Below are positions 1 through 12,426 of a stretch of 64,000 bases of DNA, in pieces (within the stretch, counting starts at the first letter, position 1; the number at the start of each line of letters is the position of its first letter). The stretch comes from Hermodice carunculata (Eukaryota > Annelida > Polychaeta > Eunicida > Amphinomidae). A program made the translations under genes and the position numbers. A model generated the notes under the pieces. The model saw only the letters and a list, made by a program, of their open reading frames with translations, was not told the DNA's origin and made no database searches. The DNA lies in contig OZ026626.1 of NCBI GenBank assembly GCA_964020975.1, positions 12,885,665 to 12,949,664 of the forward strand, read 5' to 3'.

Positions 1-1253
1 AGGTTGCTTTGCTCTAGGTCCCTGATTTTTAACACGTTTTTTAATTACCGTACTTACCAGTCAATGCATACATAGATTATTATGTACGTAAAGGGGTATT
101 GCTCTGGTTATTCCCATTTGCGACTTAAAGAAAAACCATTAGCCAGATTCACCTCAAACTGGGTGGGGCTGTACCTTGGGTGGGTTGCTATAAAGTCTAT
201 TCAAATGGTCACTTTCCAGTTATTTTGGGATTTCTATGTATTTTGGGGGGGGGGCGGGGTGTTTTTGTTTTTGTGTTTTGTTTATTTTTCAAGGCATCAA
301 TGTGGATGCAATGGTATATACATTTTCCACTTCTTCAAAAGTGTGAGCCAAATTCCCTGCAAACTTTGTGGGGATGTGTCTTGGGTGAGCCACTGCTAGG
401 TCCGTTCAAATGGCCACAGTCCAGTCCTGTGATTTTTTAAAAAAAAATCGTTATTTTTAGCTCAGCTGACTGACAAGCTTATTAGTAGAGTAGCCAAATT
501 TTCAAAAAGGCTTATCTTCAGTTTTTATTCAAGCAGAAAAAATACCTGGCTGGATTTGGAATCAATCAAAAGATAAGAACCTGACGTTTAAAGTTAAGTA
601 GACTGTACTATTAATATCATGGTCAATTTGTTTTTATATTGGTTACAAAGGCAACAAAATTAAGTTTACATGAAATGAAGGGAAAAGCACTTTATTAGCC
701 ATACCACTATACACATAAAATGTACTACTTCACCACTTTACATCAGCATACCTACTATACAGGTGTTCCGTACAAAACCAGTTTGAGATAGTAAGTGCCA
801 GCAGTTGGTTTGCATGGCAACAGCATGTTTGTAAAATTTACTTAAGTTCACAATTAAACATTAGAAACTTGTTTATAGTTTAAATATTGGGTATAATTTT
901 CATCCCATTTGTTAAAATGTTAAGATATTCTTTCTCCACTAACAATGAGGTCAATTGAGTGAAGAAAGAGTGTTTTGGGGTCATCTAGATACGTTCTGCC
1001 AAATGTTTAGATTACTCAAAATGAGCAGATTTTTGTGGATATGGCAATTCGTCATTTGGCCAGTGCTGCATATTCTTGAGATATGACACATGTGATACAT
1101 ATAATACTGCTGGCAAATCTTTCCCTAAACCAAAAATATGCATAGCTAAATTTGGTATTTACAGAAAGATAAATACTTGTAGTTAAAGGTGAGGTAGAGT
1201 GTACTATCAATTTAATAGAAAGAAAGCTAAACGACTTTGTCATCATGTATTAT
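1..1253. other. No gene; degenerate short interspersed repeats
   Basis: No coding signal is recognised. Two stretches, about 140-225 and 345-425, are imperfect copies of each other: both carry a CTTGGGTG(A/G)G motif followed by TTCAAATGG. A related phrase recurs near 51,600-51,760. The phrase AGCTCAGCTGACTGACAAGC at 459-478 recurs in altered form near 62,368. A run of G lies at 243-256. These look like old dispersed repeats of unknown class. The short open frames here are interrupted low-complexity sequence. Confidence 0.45.
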
Positions 1254-1389
1254 CATGTTCAAAGAATACTATGAAACAGGAACACTCATAGGAATTGTCA
1301 GTACCACTACTTTGAAGAATGATGGGAATGACAATGTGGAGGATGTGAATGATCGAATTCACAAATGAAAAAACTTGAGCTCTATTTTC

Positions 1390-2230
1390 AGTGTAAAAAT
1401 GCAGAACTCTGACATATTACAAAATCTGTATAGTAAGGTCAGTCATTTGGAACCTGCACAGCAAGCTGATTTAGCAAAACTTATCAATGAGTTTGAACAT
1501 TTATTCTCAGACCAGACATCTAACTATTATGCCATGATGTAGATCTAGGTGATGCCGGTCCAATAAAGCAGCACCCTGGTTGGATAAAGCCTATGAGATA
1601 GGCTGCAGATTGAGAAGAAATAAATTATTTGCTTAAAAGGGGTATTATAGAACCAAGCCAGAGTAGCTGGACAGGTCTTATTGTATTGGTTTCAAAACCT
1701 GACCGTACTATGCCATTTTGCATTGTCTATAAAGAAGTGAATTCTGTGACTAAATCAGACTCCTCTCCAATCCGTAGAGTGGATGATTGTATTGATATGA
1801 TAGGTCATGCGTGTTTTGCGAGCAAATACGACATAATTAAAGGTTATTGGCAGGTGCCACTCACAGAAAAAGCCAAAGAAATATTGCTTTTGTAACACCT
1901 GAAGGCCTTTTTCAAGATAAAGTGATGCCATTTGGAATGGAAAATGTGTCTCAGACATTCACCCTGTTACTGAGCACAGTGACAGCCTTTTTACAAGTAT
2001 GTGTAGCCTACATTGATGAAGCCTGTATTTTCTCAAAAACCTGGGATGAATATCTTGAAAGAACCAGAGCATTCTTTGAAAGATTGACTTCCTCTGGCCT
2101 GACTGTAAACTAAAACAAAAGTGAACTTGGTCAATCTGAAGTGACATACCTGGGCTATGCAGTGGGTAATGGAAAAGTGTTGCCAAGAACAGCAAAAAAA
2201 TCCAACATTTTTCGATTTTCCTCCGCTTAC
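1390..2230 (+). pseudogene. Reverse transcriptase remnant of copy 1
   Basis: Recognisable Ty3/Gypsy RT blocks are visible in translation: an entry block (GIIEPSQSSWTGLIVLVSKP), the block with SKYDIIKGYWQVPL, the VMPFGM block and the catalytic region with AYIDEACIFSKTW. In intact relatives this domain copies the element RNA into DNA in cytoplasmic particles. The blocks follow the usual order and spacing of the Ty3/Gypsy palm and fingers. The sequence is a fossil with several breaks and is not expected to make a functional enzyme. Family assignment is secure; assignment to the Gmr1 group rests on the shared linker with copy 2. Confidence 0.85.
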
Positions 2231-2329
2231 CAGAAAAAGGGAACTACAATTTTTCTAGGCTATCATAGGAAACTGTGGAAGATTTTTTCAGACATCACTG
2301 ATCCATTAACAAAACTGATAAAAAAGAAA

Positions 2330-2830
2330 GAAAAGTTCATTTGGAATATCAGTGCCAGTGTGTATTCCAAAAGCTGAAAGCTAAACTCACCAATACACCA
2401 GTTTTTTTAGCCCAAGATTTTGAAAAGCCATTTAAGATTGCAGTAGATGCCAGTGATGTGGCAGCAGATGGTCTGTTAATACAAGATGGTATCGATGGTT
2501 TGGAACACCCTGTGAGTTATTCCTCCATGAAAGGTAACATCCATCAAAGGAAATATTCCACCATCAAAAAAGAAGCACTTGCTTTATTGTTAGCATTTCA
2601 GCATTTTAAAACATATGTTACCTCAGGTCTGTGTCCAGTACTGGTGTACTCTGATCACAATCTGTGAAGGTGTTTTCGACAAGTTTAAAAACAAAAATCA
2701 GAAATTGTTGAGATGGAGTTTGTACCTACAAAGATATGATTTGAAAATTGAGCATAAACATGGCGGATACAATGTGGTTGCCGATGCACTAAGTAGGGTG
2801 AAAATTGTATATTATTACTCACATGAATGT
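2330..2830 (+). pseudogene. RNase H remnant of copy 1
   Basis: The stretch contains the RNase H start (FKIAVDASDVAADGLLIQ), the central YSTIKKEALALLLAFQHFK block, the VYSDHN block and the typical end with VADALSR. In live elements RNase H removes the RNA strand during reverse transcription. It lies directly downstream of RT, as in all Ty3/Gypsy pol genes, but here it closes the pol region, since no integrase zinc finger or catalytic core follows before the LTR at 3,244. It is a broken fossil. Confidence 0.85.
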
Positions 2831-3506
2831 GTTCAGGTGATGAGATTATTGGTAGTAATGTATTTATGTAACCATTTCCAAAGTTTATTTGACATAAAGA
2901 AAATTTGAATTGGAATGTGTACAGAATTAATGTTTTCAGTGATCGAGCAGGAGATTGTTCATATTTTGATTTGGAGGAGTTTGTACTGTTCACAGTAAAA
3001 CTGTGTTAAATAAGATTTGTGTAACAGGTGCAAATGTTTCAATTAGAGCTACGTATGAGACAGTTGAAGATATTGTACAATTTCTCAATGTGAATATTAA
3101 TGCCACTTTGTAGAAAGAGTAGATATTTCTTCTTAGAAATCACTGTGTATTGTTGGTTAGAATACCTGAAAAGTTGACATTGAAAATTGGAAAGAATAAT
3201 TTTCCTTAGATGTCCAACTTTTCTTTCCCCAAGGAGGGCAGTGTGTTATGAATGTGGGTATGCCTGTTTGTTTTGATTTGGAGAGGTCACTGCACTCATT
3301 GAGTGTGCACCAGGTCACAGAGTTAGCCTGCTTTGTTCAAGTGACTCTCAGGCAGCTTGTGAGCACAGTGTTGACCTACATTCATATGACTCATTTCATT
3401 GTACTGACTGTGCACATTTTGGAGGTGATTTACAAAGATCAGAGAGAGGTATGGTATGTCAATAATTGGAAAGCTCTGGAATACCGGTGACAATCCTCTG
3501 TCTAGA

Positions 3507-3515
3507 TATATAAAG
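3507..3515 (+). promoter_or_regulatory. Putative TATA box of the LTR
   Basis: TATATAAAG lies about 260 bp into the LTR. This is the expected kind of core promoter for LTR transcription. At the matching place in copy 2 the box has been replaced by a tract of TC and TA repeats more than 110 bp long. Confidence 0.45.
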
Positions 3516-3911
3516 CAGCTACTTTCATAACTGAGGGAGAGGAGAATTCTAAGATCTGACAGAGGCTGTGTGACTTCAAGCCAGCAGGACTAAGAGCCAT
3601 TGTTATTGCCAAGGAAATACCCATTTATACATGTACATTGTACCTGTGGTGCGTGGACGGTACTTTTGAGTTGACTGGTATATTTGGTGTTAATTGTACC
3701 ACATTGGAACCAAACTGCACCTCTCTGGGATTTGGACCACACTGTTTGGCGCCTGCCATAGGACTTGGAACTGTGGTGCAGTACCTGTGGACAATCTCTC
3801 ACCAGGGATTAGAGTTTAGCGATTGACTGTTTAACATTGAAATACCAAGCTGAGTGCAAAATTTCATTTGTCTGCTTTGTACTGATTTTTGATCGTTCAT
3901 ATATTGTTATA

Positions 3912-4211
3912 AACCTTGGTCAAGCAAGTGCCTGCTGGCTGGGCTTTTCACCCTGGAATTTTAATTTTAACTTACATTTTTACTCTGGGGAGTGCTTGGT
4001 TTTATCCTCATAGTTTTTGTATGTTTATATGTGTGTACGTATATGCATATGTATATACATGCACATATACCTATATATGTATGCATATGATTATGTTTGT
4101 ATCAAGCTACCATGACATCACTATACTATGATCCTTGTATCCATGCAATTATTTTGATCTACTGTTTGACTTTTCCCCATTCCTGGGGGTCCAGTAAAGT
4201 ATTATTATTAC

Positions 4212-4290
<79 letters not shown>
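3912..4290 (+). mobile_element. Unclassified insertion with microsatellite tail inside the LTR
   Basis: About 380 bp with no counterpart in the LTR of copy 2, sitting between TTGTTAT (about 3,910) and TTGTTGTCATTC (about 4,305). It ends CCAGTAAAGTATTATTATTA followed by about 26 CAT units. A 3' end of AAAGTA plus simple repeat is typical of a truncated LINE or a SINE that uses a microsatellite tail. No coding motif was seen, so the class is inferred only from the end structure. Confidence 0.45.
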
Positions 4291-4300
4291 TTATTATTAT
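4200..4300. repeat. (CAT)n microsatellite
   Basis: Near-perfect CAT repeat of about 26 units at 4,212-4,290, flanked on both sides by ATT units. It gives spurious serine-rich reading frames. Confidence 0.97.
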
Positions 4301-4369
4301 ATCATTGTTGTCATTCTTTGTTGAGTTCTGTTGCTATCTCCTATAAAGTGTTCAGAAGATGGGCATCAT

Positions 4370-7300
4370 AATACTTGTGAAGAATATATTTGTACCAACT
4401 GGTGGTCAAAGAGATATATTAAACCTGTTATTAAATAATGAAGTCTCCCAGTTTTAAATACTATAGTTGTGATGTGATCTGACCATCTCAGATCATAGGA
4501 ATGGTTAAACCTAAATGTGTGTAGCTGTTATTTCTAACTCCTCTCAAAACTTGCGTCTTGCTTTTATCAAAATGGAAACATTCTTCCTTGTAGTTATGTA
4601 GGCTGCCTGAGACCCAGCAACATGCGCCTCCTCATTTAGGGATCACTGTCCAAAAACCTATCAGCATCCTCACATTACCTGTATGATTAACAATTGGAAT
4701 CAGTGCTTTGCTCGTTTGCATCAATTTAAATATAGACTATCCCGCAGAACACTACAACTATACATGATAATGGTGCATGCAATCCTGGAATATAGAGGCA
4801 CCAGTTTTGATAATGGCACTGTTGCCCTTTACCTCTGTCAAATCTATGGGATATGAACTCAGAAAAAAATTGTGTGGGATGTCTTCATCCTTAACCTGCT
4901 TTTTTTTCTCAGCGACTTGGGGATGGGGGTGGAGGGTGGAGCAAACACGTTTCAACCACCACAGATATTTCAGGCTACTTCTTTTCATAAAAATGTGAGA
5001 ACTACGGTTTTAAACACTTCAGCATCTTTGTGAGATCATAACTGATGATTTTTCACCTGAAAGTAATTTGATTTCAGAAACTGTGTAAATATTAGAAAAT
5101 TACTATCCAAAGCTAAACTGCTCGGTGATAATTTATTTCCCTTCTAAAATCAGAATTTAGAAAAAAATACATATTGATATGTGGCAATCAGTCACCTTCG
5201 TCAGATAAATCAAAACTGACAAATTTTCTACTCGTACATTTATTTTCAGTATGATAACCTAAATTCGTGTCAAACACTGTACAGGCTATCATTTAAGAAG
5301 CAAACTATACACACAATGACTGCACAATTTCATCTTGTTTCAGGAAACTATCAACTGTCGAAAACAGTCATCTGCACTTGTGGAGTGCCTTTGATGGCAA
5401 CGGCCATCTTATATAAAATGTTTGATAGAAATTCATTTCATTTCACCATGCTTATTCAAGAGTAACACAAGCCAACTTATTTCGGGAATCAATTGAGCTG
5501 CATAGATAAAATGCTTCACTATATGGAAGCAGGCAACAGAAGTGGAGCATCAATTCTGAGGATAACAGCATCATGTAATCATGTCAATATCACAGATATC
5601 CTGCTCAAGCTACATTCTGTACACTCAAAGTTATCATTTGCACAATGTATGTAAATGCCTAATCTCGGAATCAATTATCTGAAGTAAAAATATTGAGACC
5701 TATAAACTGCTACTGAAGTGAAGTGCCCACTTGTAAGATATTCCAGGACTTTTCATCAGAGTCCGTATCTCTTCATGGTAGCTTTAAATTCAGAGAAACT
5801 ATCACTGAGTGTAGAGGCGTTAAACCTGTAACCCTTAATCCTAATATTCAAAACCCACCAGGAAGAACATTTTCTGGGACTATGACCCAGGCAACAAAGT
5901 ACCCAAAATTGTTCACTATGTTTGGCTTAGTAAGTACACTTTTACCTACTTAAATAAGTTGAATTTTCTCAGCGTGGAGAAGTATCTCAAGACTTGGAAT
6001 ATATTCATTCATGGTGATACCACACTTGATGGTGCATGGTGGGAAAGAACCAAAAAGGACGTTAAAAATATATTTTGTCAAGAAAAAGCAACACCCAGCC
6101 ATCCATGGAAAGAAATGTTTACTATATTTAACACATTGCAGATATGGCACGTAAGGTAGTAATGATAGGTAGGTTATTTTTATACACATCCGGGGATTAG
6201 CCTTTTATCTTATTACCACCTTTATCATGTTCTTCTTTGCCATACAATCTTATGAAATTCATTTCGAACTGAACAAAAATGTTGAGTTAGTGAAGGCGAC
6301 AAGTATAGTTGCCACTGAAGAATCAGTTTGTATGCACAAATGCCTTGTCTCTTCAAATAATGTCTTTTATTCAATGCCAGGTGCCAAAACAATTGTCAAT
6401 GCATAAATACTACATTGCAATATTGCAATATTGTAAGTACCAAAGCCTATGTTTCCAGTGCAACAGGGATAGTTTTGAACGAAACTGACTTATGGATTGA
6501 ACATTATAAAGTTACACCAAATAAGCTGCCCCTAAATACTTTTTTCTTTTTACTTCATGGTCCCCTAATAAATACCATTTTGACATGACAATCAGTGTAA
6601 ATATAGTGGGCAGAGAGAAGATTTCAGCTTCTCCTTTACATATATAATGTTTATAAAAATTAGTCAAACATCGTCCTACCGTTTAGAAATAATTACGCTA
6701 ATGAATGAATTTTGCGTTTTTTGCAATGTTCCATACAATGAGAGATCACTGATATAATTGTCTTTGTATTTTATCAGATAAAAACATGGTTAGCATAGAA
6801 ATCACCTATCTCCCTCCTGTGTGTCCTCTGACCTGCTCTGTCCTGTTAGTATGTGACTTGAATGATTCGTGCATGAAATCGATATATCTGACCATTTTTT
6901 TTAGTTCTGATGGATTCCTTTTAGTATAGTCGCAAATTTGGGGCTTTTCAATATTTTGTTTTAGATTATGGTGGCATATATAAGGACACAGACCATTCTA
7001 CCTTAAAGTGATATGATCCATTTCGCAGATAACCCTTGACAATGACACAAGAAACAAGTTACAACATAGCAAGTGGATTTTAGCCCAAAGGGGCCACGCC
7101 TTCATCCACATGTGGTATGAGACTTGCCACATGTTGTCAACAACAGAGTGGTCCGACCACTCTGTAAAGATGCCTTTCCGGCTCTCCATAGTCTTCCCAC
7201 ATATGATACACATAGAGAAAGATATCATGTATCAGCCAAGTTGGTAGGAGGACAGTCATTTATTCAAACAACATTATTATTGGAGTGGAAATTGAGCACT

Positions 7301-8157
7301 TCATGCACGGAAAACGCACGGTTATGTACCTGAGAACCCAGAAAATCGAAAAAGTACGATTGTACATTTGGAGAAGTCATAAGATTCGTGTATTTTGAAC
7401 AAAAAGATCTGCTAAAAACATGATAACACAAACAAGATGCACATCATAAAAACATCACAATGGAATAATAGAGACGTTAAGGTGGTCTTTCTGAATTTAC
7501 ATATACAACTAGCTTACATTGTAATAGGGTGGTGAAGTGCTGAATACGACGTGAGAAAATAGCTTACATTTTAATATCTGGATATGAAACGGTTTGCTGA
7601 AATATGACGTTCACAGCTGACCCTTTCATGGGAGAATACAGGTTGATTTGTTCCATCAATGTAAAGCATGTAACAGACTGTTCCTATATTTGTCATCTGA
7701 ACAATTCACACATGTACCGGGATGGGTTAGGACCAACTAAAATATTTTCACATTGTGCAACACAATTGTGTGCATTTTCTTATACTTTTGTACTACCCTT
7801 ACCCTTTGCTCACATCACTGCGATGGTTCCCATTTGGAATATAATTGCTTTTATAATTAAGAAAATTCAAATAAAGTCATCTTGTGACATATATACATGG
7901 TGAGACAGAAACGGTGTCATGTCTTGCAAGAGGACAACACAAATACTATGTCCTAGTAATTGCAACAGGCAAAACAGTTCAGCCTAAATTCAAGATATTC
8001 AATAAACCTATTTGCTGAGAAAATGTTTGTTTCAAGGAAAACCATACAAGTGCATTTATATGACAATAGTCTGTGTGTTGTTGAATGAAAGAAGTATATA
8101 AATGTTTCCCGCAAGTGATATAAATTCTGACTTTTTCTGTAGTAGAGGCACCAATTT

Positions 8158-8160
<3 letters not shown>
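4370..8160. other. Gene-poor stretch, nothing recognised
   Basis: All open frames are short, overlap on opposite strands and show no recognisable domains. A perfect 23-bp inverted repeat lies at 7,143-7,165, and a CCACATGTGG palindrome just upstream near 7,106. No terminal repeats or element ends were seen. Confidence 0.55.
7143..7165. repeat. Perfect short inverted repeat
   Basis: ACAGAGTGGTC, a central C, then GACCACTCTGT. The 11-bp arms match perfectly. The function is unknown; it may be a binding site for a dimeric factor or chance. Confidence 0.7.
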
Positions 8161-8202
<42 letters not shown>

Positions 8203-8203
8203 G
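8161..8203. repeat. (CT)n microsatellite
   Basis: About 20 CT units with one interruption near the 3' end. Confidence 0.97.
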
Positions 8204-10734
8204 GTTTATCCTTAATTAAATGCTATCTCCTATTACGGTTATATTTTGCTGTCTCTTGGTGTTACAGGGAAGATCCCGATATTTTGACCTGCATTTAGCG
8301 ACATTTTATTTGCAAGGTAAATTAATTATGATGACACCGAAACTTTGACGATATTTTCAGTTATTTTGTTACTTCGATAAGTTACGTCATGTGAAGCTAT
8401 ATCAGGACATGGCATGATAGAGTCTTCCCAGTTTCAAATTTCCATAGTCAGTGTACGAAATATTACAACTGACCACAATGCAGCAGTATATATAATTCAA
8501 TACTATACTGTAGTAAAAAACTTCTATGTCTCTATTTCTAAGACTATGGTAGGCTGCCTATAAATATCTATTTTCACACTGTATCTCATTTTAGTGCACC
8601 ATCATGATGCAATGTGCACCTAAAATCCAAGTCCAAATAAACTAATGACCTAGAAGGTTTTACAAAGTATATGAAAACAGATTTTTCTTCTGGAATTAGA
8701 GGAACAGTCTTTACACTTAAAGCTATTTTTCATAGGTTGAGAAAGGTTTCCTGCAAGAACAGATGCATGAATTTGGTGGATCAACAATATGGTGCCCCTT
8801 TTGAGTTCAGTAAAATAGGGATTAAATAAGCCACGGAATATAACCAAACTCGAACTAAAGAATCATGGATGCAGGTAGGAAAATTAAAAGAATTTGAAAT
8901 TTAGCTAAGGCAATCTGAGAACATCACCTGATTGTTTATGTTTGAGTTGAAAAAAAGGCCCAAATTGGATAGCGCAACGCAACCAGCACCTTCAGGTGCA
9001 GCAACAAAACATGTTTGGTGCAAGGATTAAAGAAATAAGAAGTTTTATTTAGAATAATATCCGAAGCCTTATAATGTGCTAGAAGGATCTGGCCTCTTCT
9101 GCTAGAAAAACATTTCTTTGTTTTTTGTAAAAGCACAAAAAATGTATTTCACACTGTCCATAGAGTAAAGTCCTGATTATGGTACACACAAACAGACTGT
9201 TAAAAAATATCTGAGGGCTTCACCGATCAAGGAGAGCCGAGCCAAGGCAAACATATGCGATTCAAAAGGAGAAAGAGACCTGCTTTACAGTTAGTGTGTT
9301 TGCAAGGTAATGAAATAGATGTGATAAGTTAAGGGAGCTTATCTTAATGGAGGATACCAAAGGACTTAACGACCTGCCTGGATGAACATAAGCTAGGTTA
9401 AGTTACATGATGCAGCATGCTTGGCTGATGAGTTGACACATACACATTGCTTGAGAAACTGGATCGGTTCAGACCCAATTTGAAAAAAAGGACTGGGAAC
9501 CCCCCCACATGACAGGAAAATGTCAGAAAATGGTAGTCCAGTAGATCGCTTCAGTCTGGCTACATAAAAATACAAGTATCAGCGGTGGACGATCTCATTG
9601 ATGAGATCAGGAATGAAGGGTTCGCAAGGGTGTCTAGTGAAAACGTATTAGCACATGTCCCTTACAGGAAGGGTGAGACAAATATATTTCTACTGACCTG
9701 AAGCTCTGTTTTGATGAAGTACAAATGGTACAAAGTACCATCTGACATGCAAAAAGCACCAACCACTTTATTGTGACTTCTGGACACTGTAACCCTAGCC
9801 TGTAAGGTTGGCTGACGTATATTGCTGCCATCTGTATTTTATTTTCCTTAAAATGCGTGGACCTGGCACTTAGAGCATTCTTTAAAAGATTAGCCCGGGG
9901 CAGGCTTAATTGTTTATTAAGAATAGACTGGGTGGAGCTCATGTGACATATCTGGTATATATTTTAAGAGATGGCAAACTGCGGACTAAAAAGTAAAAGT
10001 TTAGCCCACAGCTAATTTTGCCAAGCCAATTACAAAGGAAGCACAGCTCACATTCATTGTTTTGGCAGAATATTGAAATATAGTGTGTTATTTTTGGGGA
10101 GGCGATATCCTGAACCATTAACCTGACCACCTAAATAGAAAGATAAGGTCATATGCGGTGGTCAGTACCAAACTGCCAGAATAGAACTGAGAGTGTCGTC
10201 TATCTGTGCACCAGGTCTTTCTGCCAAATTTTGAGACACCACTAAAATTGTAGCAGCTACAAGGAGTATGGTAGAAGGCTGTCTTTAAATACAAGATGGA
10301 TCAGTTAGTCGGGAACATGCTCCGATATTTCTTTTCAAAGAAAAGCAATAAACATTACAAAAATGCTTAGCCATAAAAAGACATTAGCTTTGCTATTGGC
10401 AATGGAAGGGTACATTCACTGCTGATCACTTCTTTAACATATATAATCAGACCATAATAATTAACCTTTTCAGACAAGTTTCAGGTTACCTTATTTGTTT
10501 GGTGCTCTGTTTACTCTTTGTTTTCTTGTGGAGCTCTCCTCATCGATTTGATCCACATAACTATGTGGTGATCAGTTATCCTTGCATATTATGATGATGT
10601 AAAAGAAATTTTATGAAAAATCTTTATGACTGTAGGCAAAGTGCGGATTAGTAGAGAACATTCCTTTCAGTGTTGAGCCATGTAGATCTTTCCATAAAAT
10701 CTATAATAAACAGACAAGTACATGTCAACAGGCA
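8204..10734. other. Gene-poor stretch, nothing recognised
   Basis: Only short open frames are present, the longest being a 102-codon minus-strand frame at 9,634-9,942, without recognisable domains, splice context or repeats. No feature can be supported. Confidence 0.55.
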
Positions 10735-10827
10735 GAAAGAGAGGGAGAGAGAGGGAGAGAGAGAGAGAGAGAAAGAAAAGGAGAAGAGGGAGAGATAAAA
10801 AAGAGAGAGAGAGAAAGAGAGAGAGAC
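10735..10827. repeat. (GA)n-rich tract
   Basis: Interrupted GA repeat with GGGA and AAAG variants, purine only on the plus strand. Confidence 0.95.
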
Positions 10828-12037
10828 TGCATGTCTGGTTGACCCAAGGATGAGAAATTGATGTGTGTTTTCAACTGAAGACCTCAGAGGGAAGAAGCCA
10901 TCACCTCAGCAGTACACAGCGGGTCAACCGTACACACTGTCCTAACTATATTAACCTTATCACTGTTTGGAATGTCAGAATTAGCAGTTGTGTGACGTTC
11001 AAGTACAAGCGTCAAGCTGAACAAGCAAGCCAAGCTGCACAAAGAACTCTCCGGTTCATTCAAAAGTGATGATGAACTTGCCTTTATTTTTTTTTAAGTG
11101 TGACAAGGCACAGGCTGTATTCGCTTTACAGTAAGGTTGTACCAGTCTGTGGCCTATAAAAGAAGTCAAAGTCAACCTGAAACAACACTTCCTATGCTCA
11201 TAGTAGGATGCACTTTGGTATAAATTCCATCATTCTGTCTAGTGGTTCATTTCATATTGGGCCATGTGGACCTCCCAAAACTTGGATTCATATCACCTTG
11301 AAAAGAGGTCAAGGTCAACATGAAGCTACACTGTGCACGCCATGCATAGAAAACAGCTAGCTCTGTTTAAAAGTTAACCATCTTATCTGAAGCAGTTCAT
11401 CAGATATTGGGTTGAAGGGTGCAATAGATAGGAAAATGGATGTGACTGATGTATCTCAGAACCTGAATGTATCCACTAATAAATATTCACTGTGACAACT
11501 TAAGGGTACAAGTGTAATGAAGCTGTATAGCCTGTGGGCTTCTTCTTCCACTGGATGTATGACAATGATCAGGGAGGTTTAGATGAATAGGATTATGAAA
11601 TGTTATCATTTTGTACAGCATATGACTTATGGTTTGAGATTGATTAAAAAAATGCATTATTTGGCCTTAAGCATACTTTATTACCTAAACGGTCATCCTT
11701 CACATAAAGAGTATTTGCCCATATCATTTAAAACACATAACATACTGTTTAGGCACATTCTTAACTGGATCCCGTGAAGAGTATTCATATTTTCCTTGTA
11801 TATACTCTTGCTTCTGAAAGCCTTTTTGTACAGATTTCTGTATGTGAACATTATTATAGCCTTTACTGATGAATTTAGTCATCAATGTTTTCACACATTG
11901 CACAGAATCCTGTGTAGGTATCGTGTTTCTCCCACTGTGAAATATTTTTGTTGTTTTTTCTTGTCAACTATATATGATAGAAGCAGAATGGTGTTGCAAT
12001 GCTCCAGATTCATAAATGTCACAAACACGATGTAGGC
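10828..12037. other. No gene; imperfect repeat with AGGTCA half-sites
   Basis: Between about 11,160 and 11,410 two imperfect copies of a unit of roughly 140 bp follow one another. Each starts with AAAAGA(A/G)GTCAA(A/G)GTCAAC and holds a later GGTTCATTTCATATTGGG or CAGTTCATCAGATATTGGG phrase. The second copy has two directly abutting AGGTCA hexamers at 11,306-11,317. The rest is unremarkable AT-rich sequence. Confidence 0.45.
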
Positions 12038-12316
12038 TGTTATGAATGTGGGAATGCCTATTTGTTTTTATTTTACAGGTCACTGTACTCATTGAGTGTG
12101 CACCAGGTCACAGAGTTAACCTGCTTTGTTGGGGTGACTTTCAGACAGCTTGTAAACAACGTATTGACCTACGTTCATATGACTCATTTCATTGTACTGT
12201 CTGTACACATTTCAGAGGTGATCTAGAAACATCAGAGACAGGTCTCACTCAATGCACCGGGATGCGTGACTGATTGGAAAACTCTGGAATAATGGTGAGA
12301 TTTCTCTGTCTATCTA

Positions 12317-12349
<33 letters not shown>

Positions 12350-12362
12350 GTATGTATGTATG

Positions 12363-12426
<64 letters not shown>

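Larger units (their letters stand above)
1254..4367 (+). mobile_element. Fossil Gmr1-like Ty3/Gypsy LTR retrotransposon, 3' part (copy 1)
   Basis: The 3' half of an LTR retrotransposon. Homology to the second copy begins inside its post-integrase linker (compare 16,318 onward) and continues through reverse transcriptase and RNase H to a 3' LTR. No gag, protease or integrase core is present here, so the element is truncated at its 5' side. RNase H is followed by about 400 bp of non-coding sequence, a purine-rich tract (AAGGAGGGCAG) and then the LTR, with no integrase between. That absence agrees with copy 2, where integrase precedes RT. The element is clearly broken, with many disruptions. Differences from copy 2 (roughly one base in ten over the first 90 bp of LTR, more elsewhere, by eye) suggest an old insertion. 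The family name is inferred from gene order; a different clade with the same order is possible. Confidence 0.85.
3244..4367 (+). repeat. 3' LTR of copy 1, with a nested insertion
   Basis: The LTR begins TGTTATGAATGTGGG, directly after the purine-rich tract, and is homologous to 12,038-12,904. Both end near CAGAAGATG(G/A)GCATC. A TATATAAAG box at 3,507-3,515 is followed by a GAGGGAGAG(A)GAGAATTC phrase and is a plausible LTR core promoter. Between about 3,912 and 4,290 this copy holds about 380 bp that copy 2 lacks, ending in a CAT microsatellite; this is a later insertion. Short open frames inside the LTR (for example 3,248-3,490 and 3,638-3,826) are not genes. Confidence 0.8.

Noticed and set aside
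6998-7228. Possible zinc-finger-like CIICGK frame on the minus strand
   Set aside because: Only one CxxC pair with no correctly spaced histidines and no neighbouring fingers.
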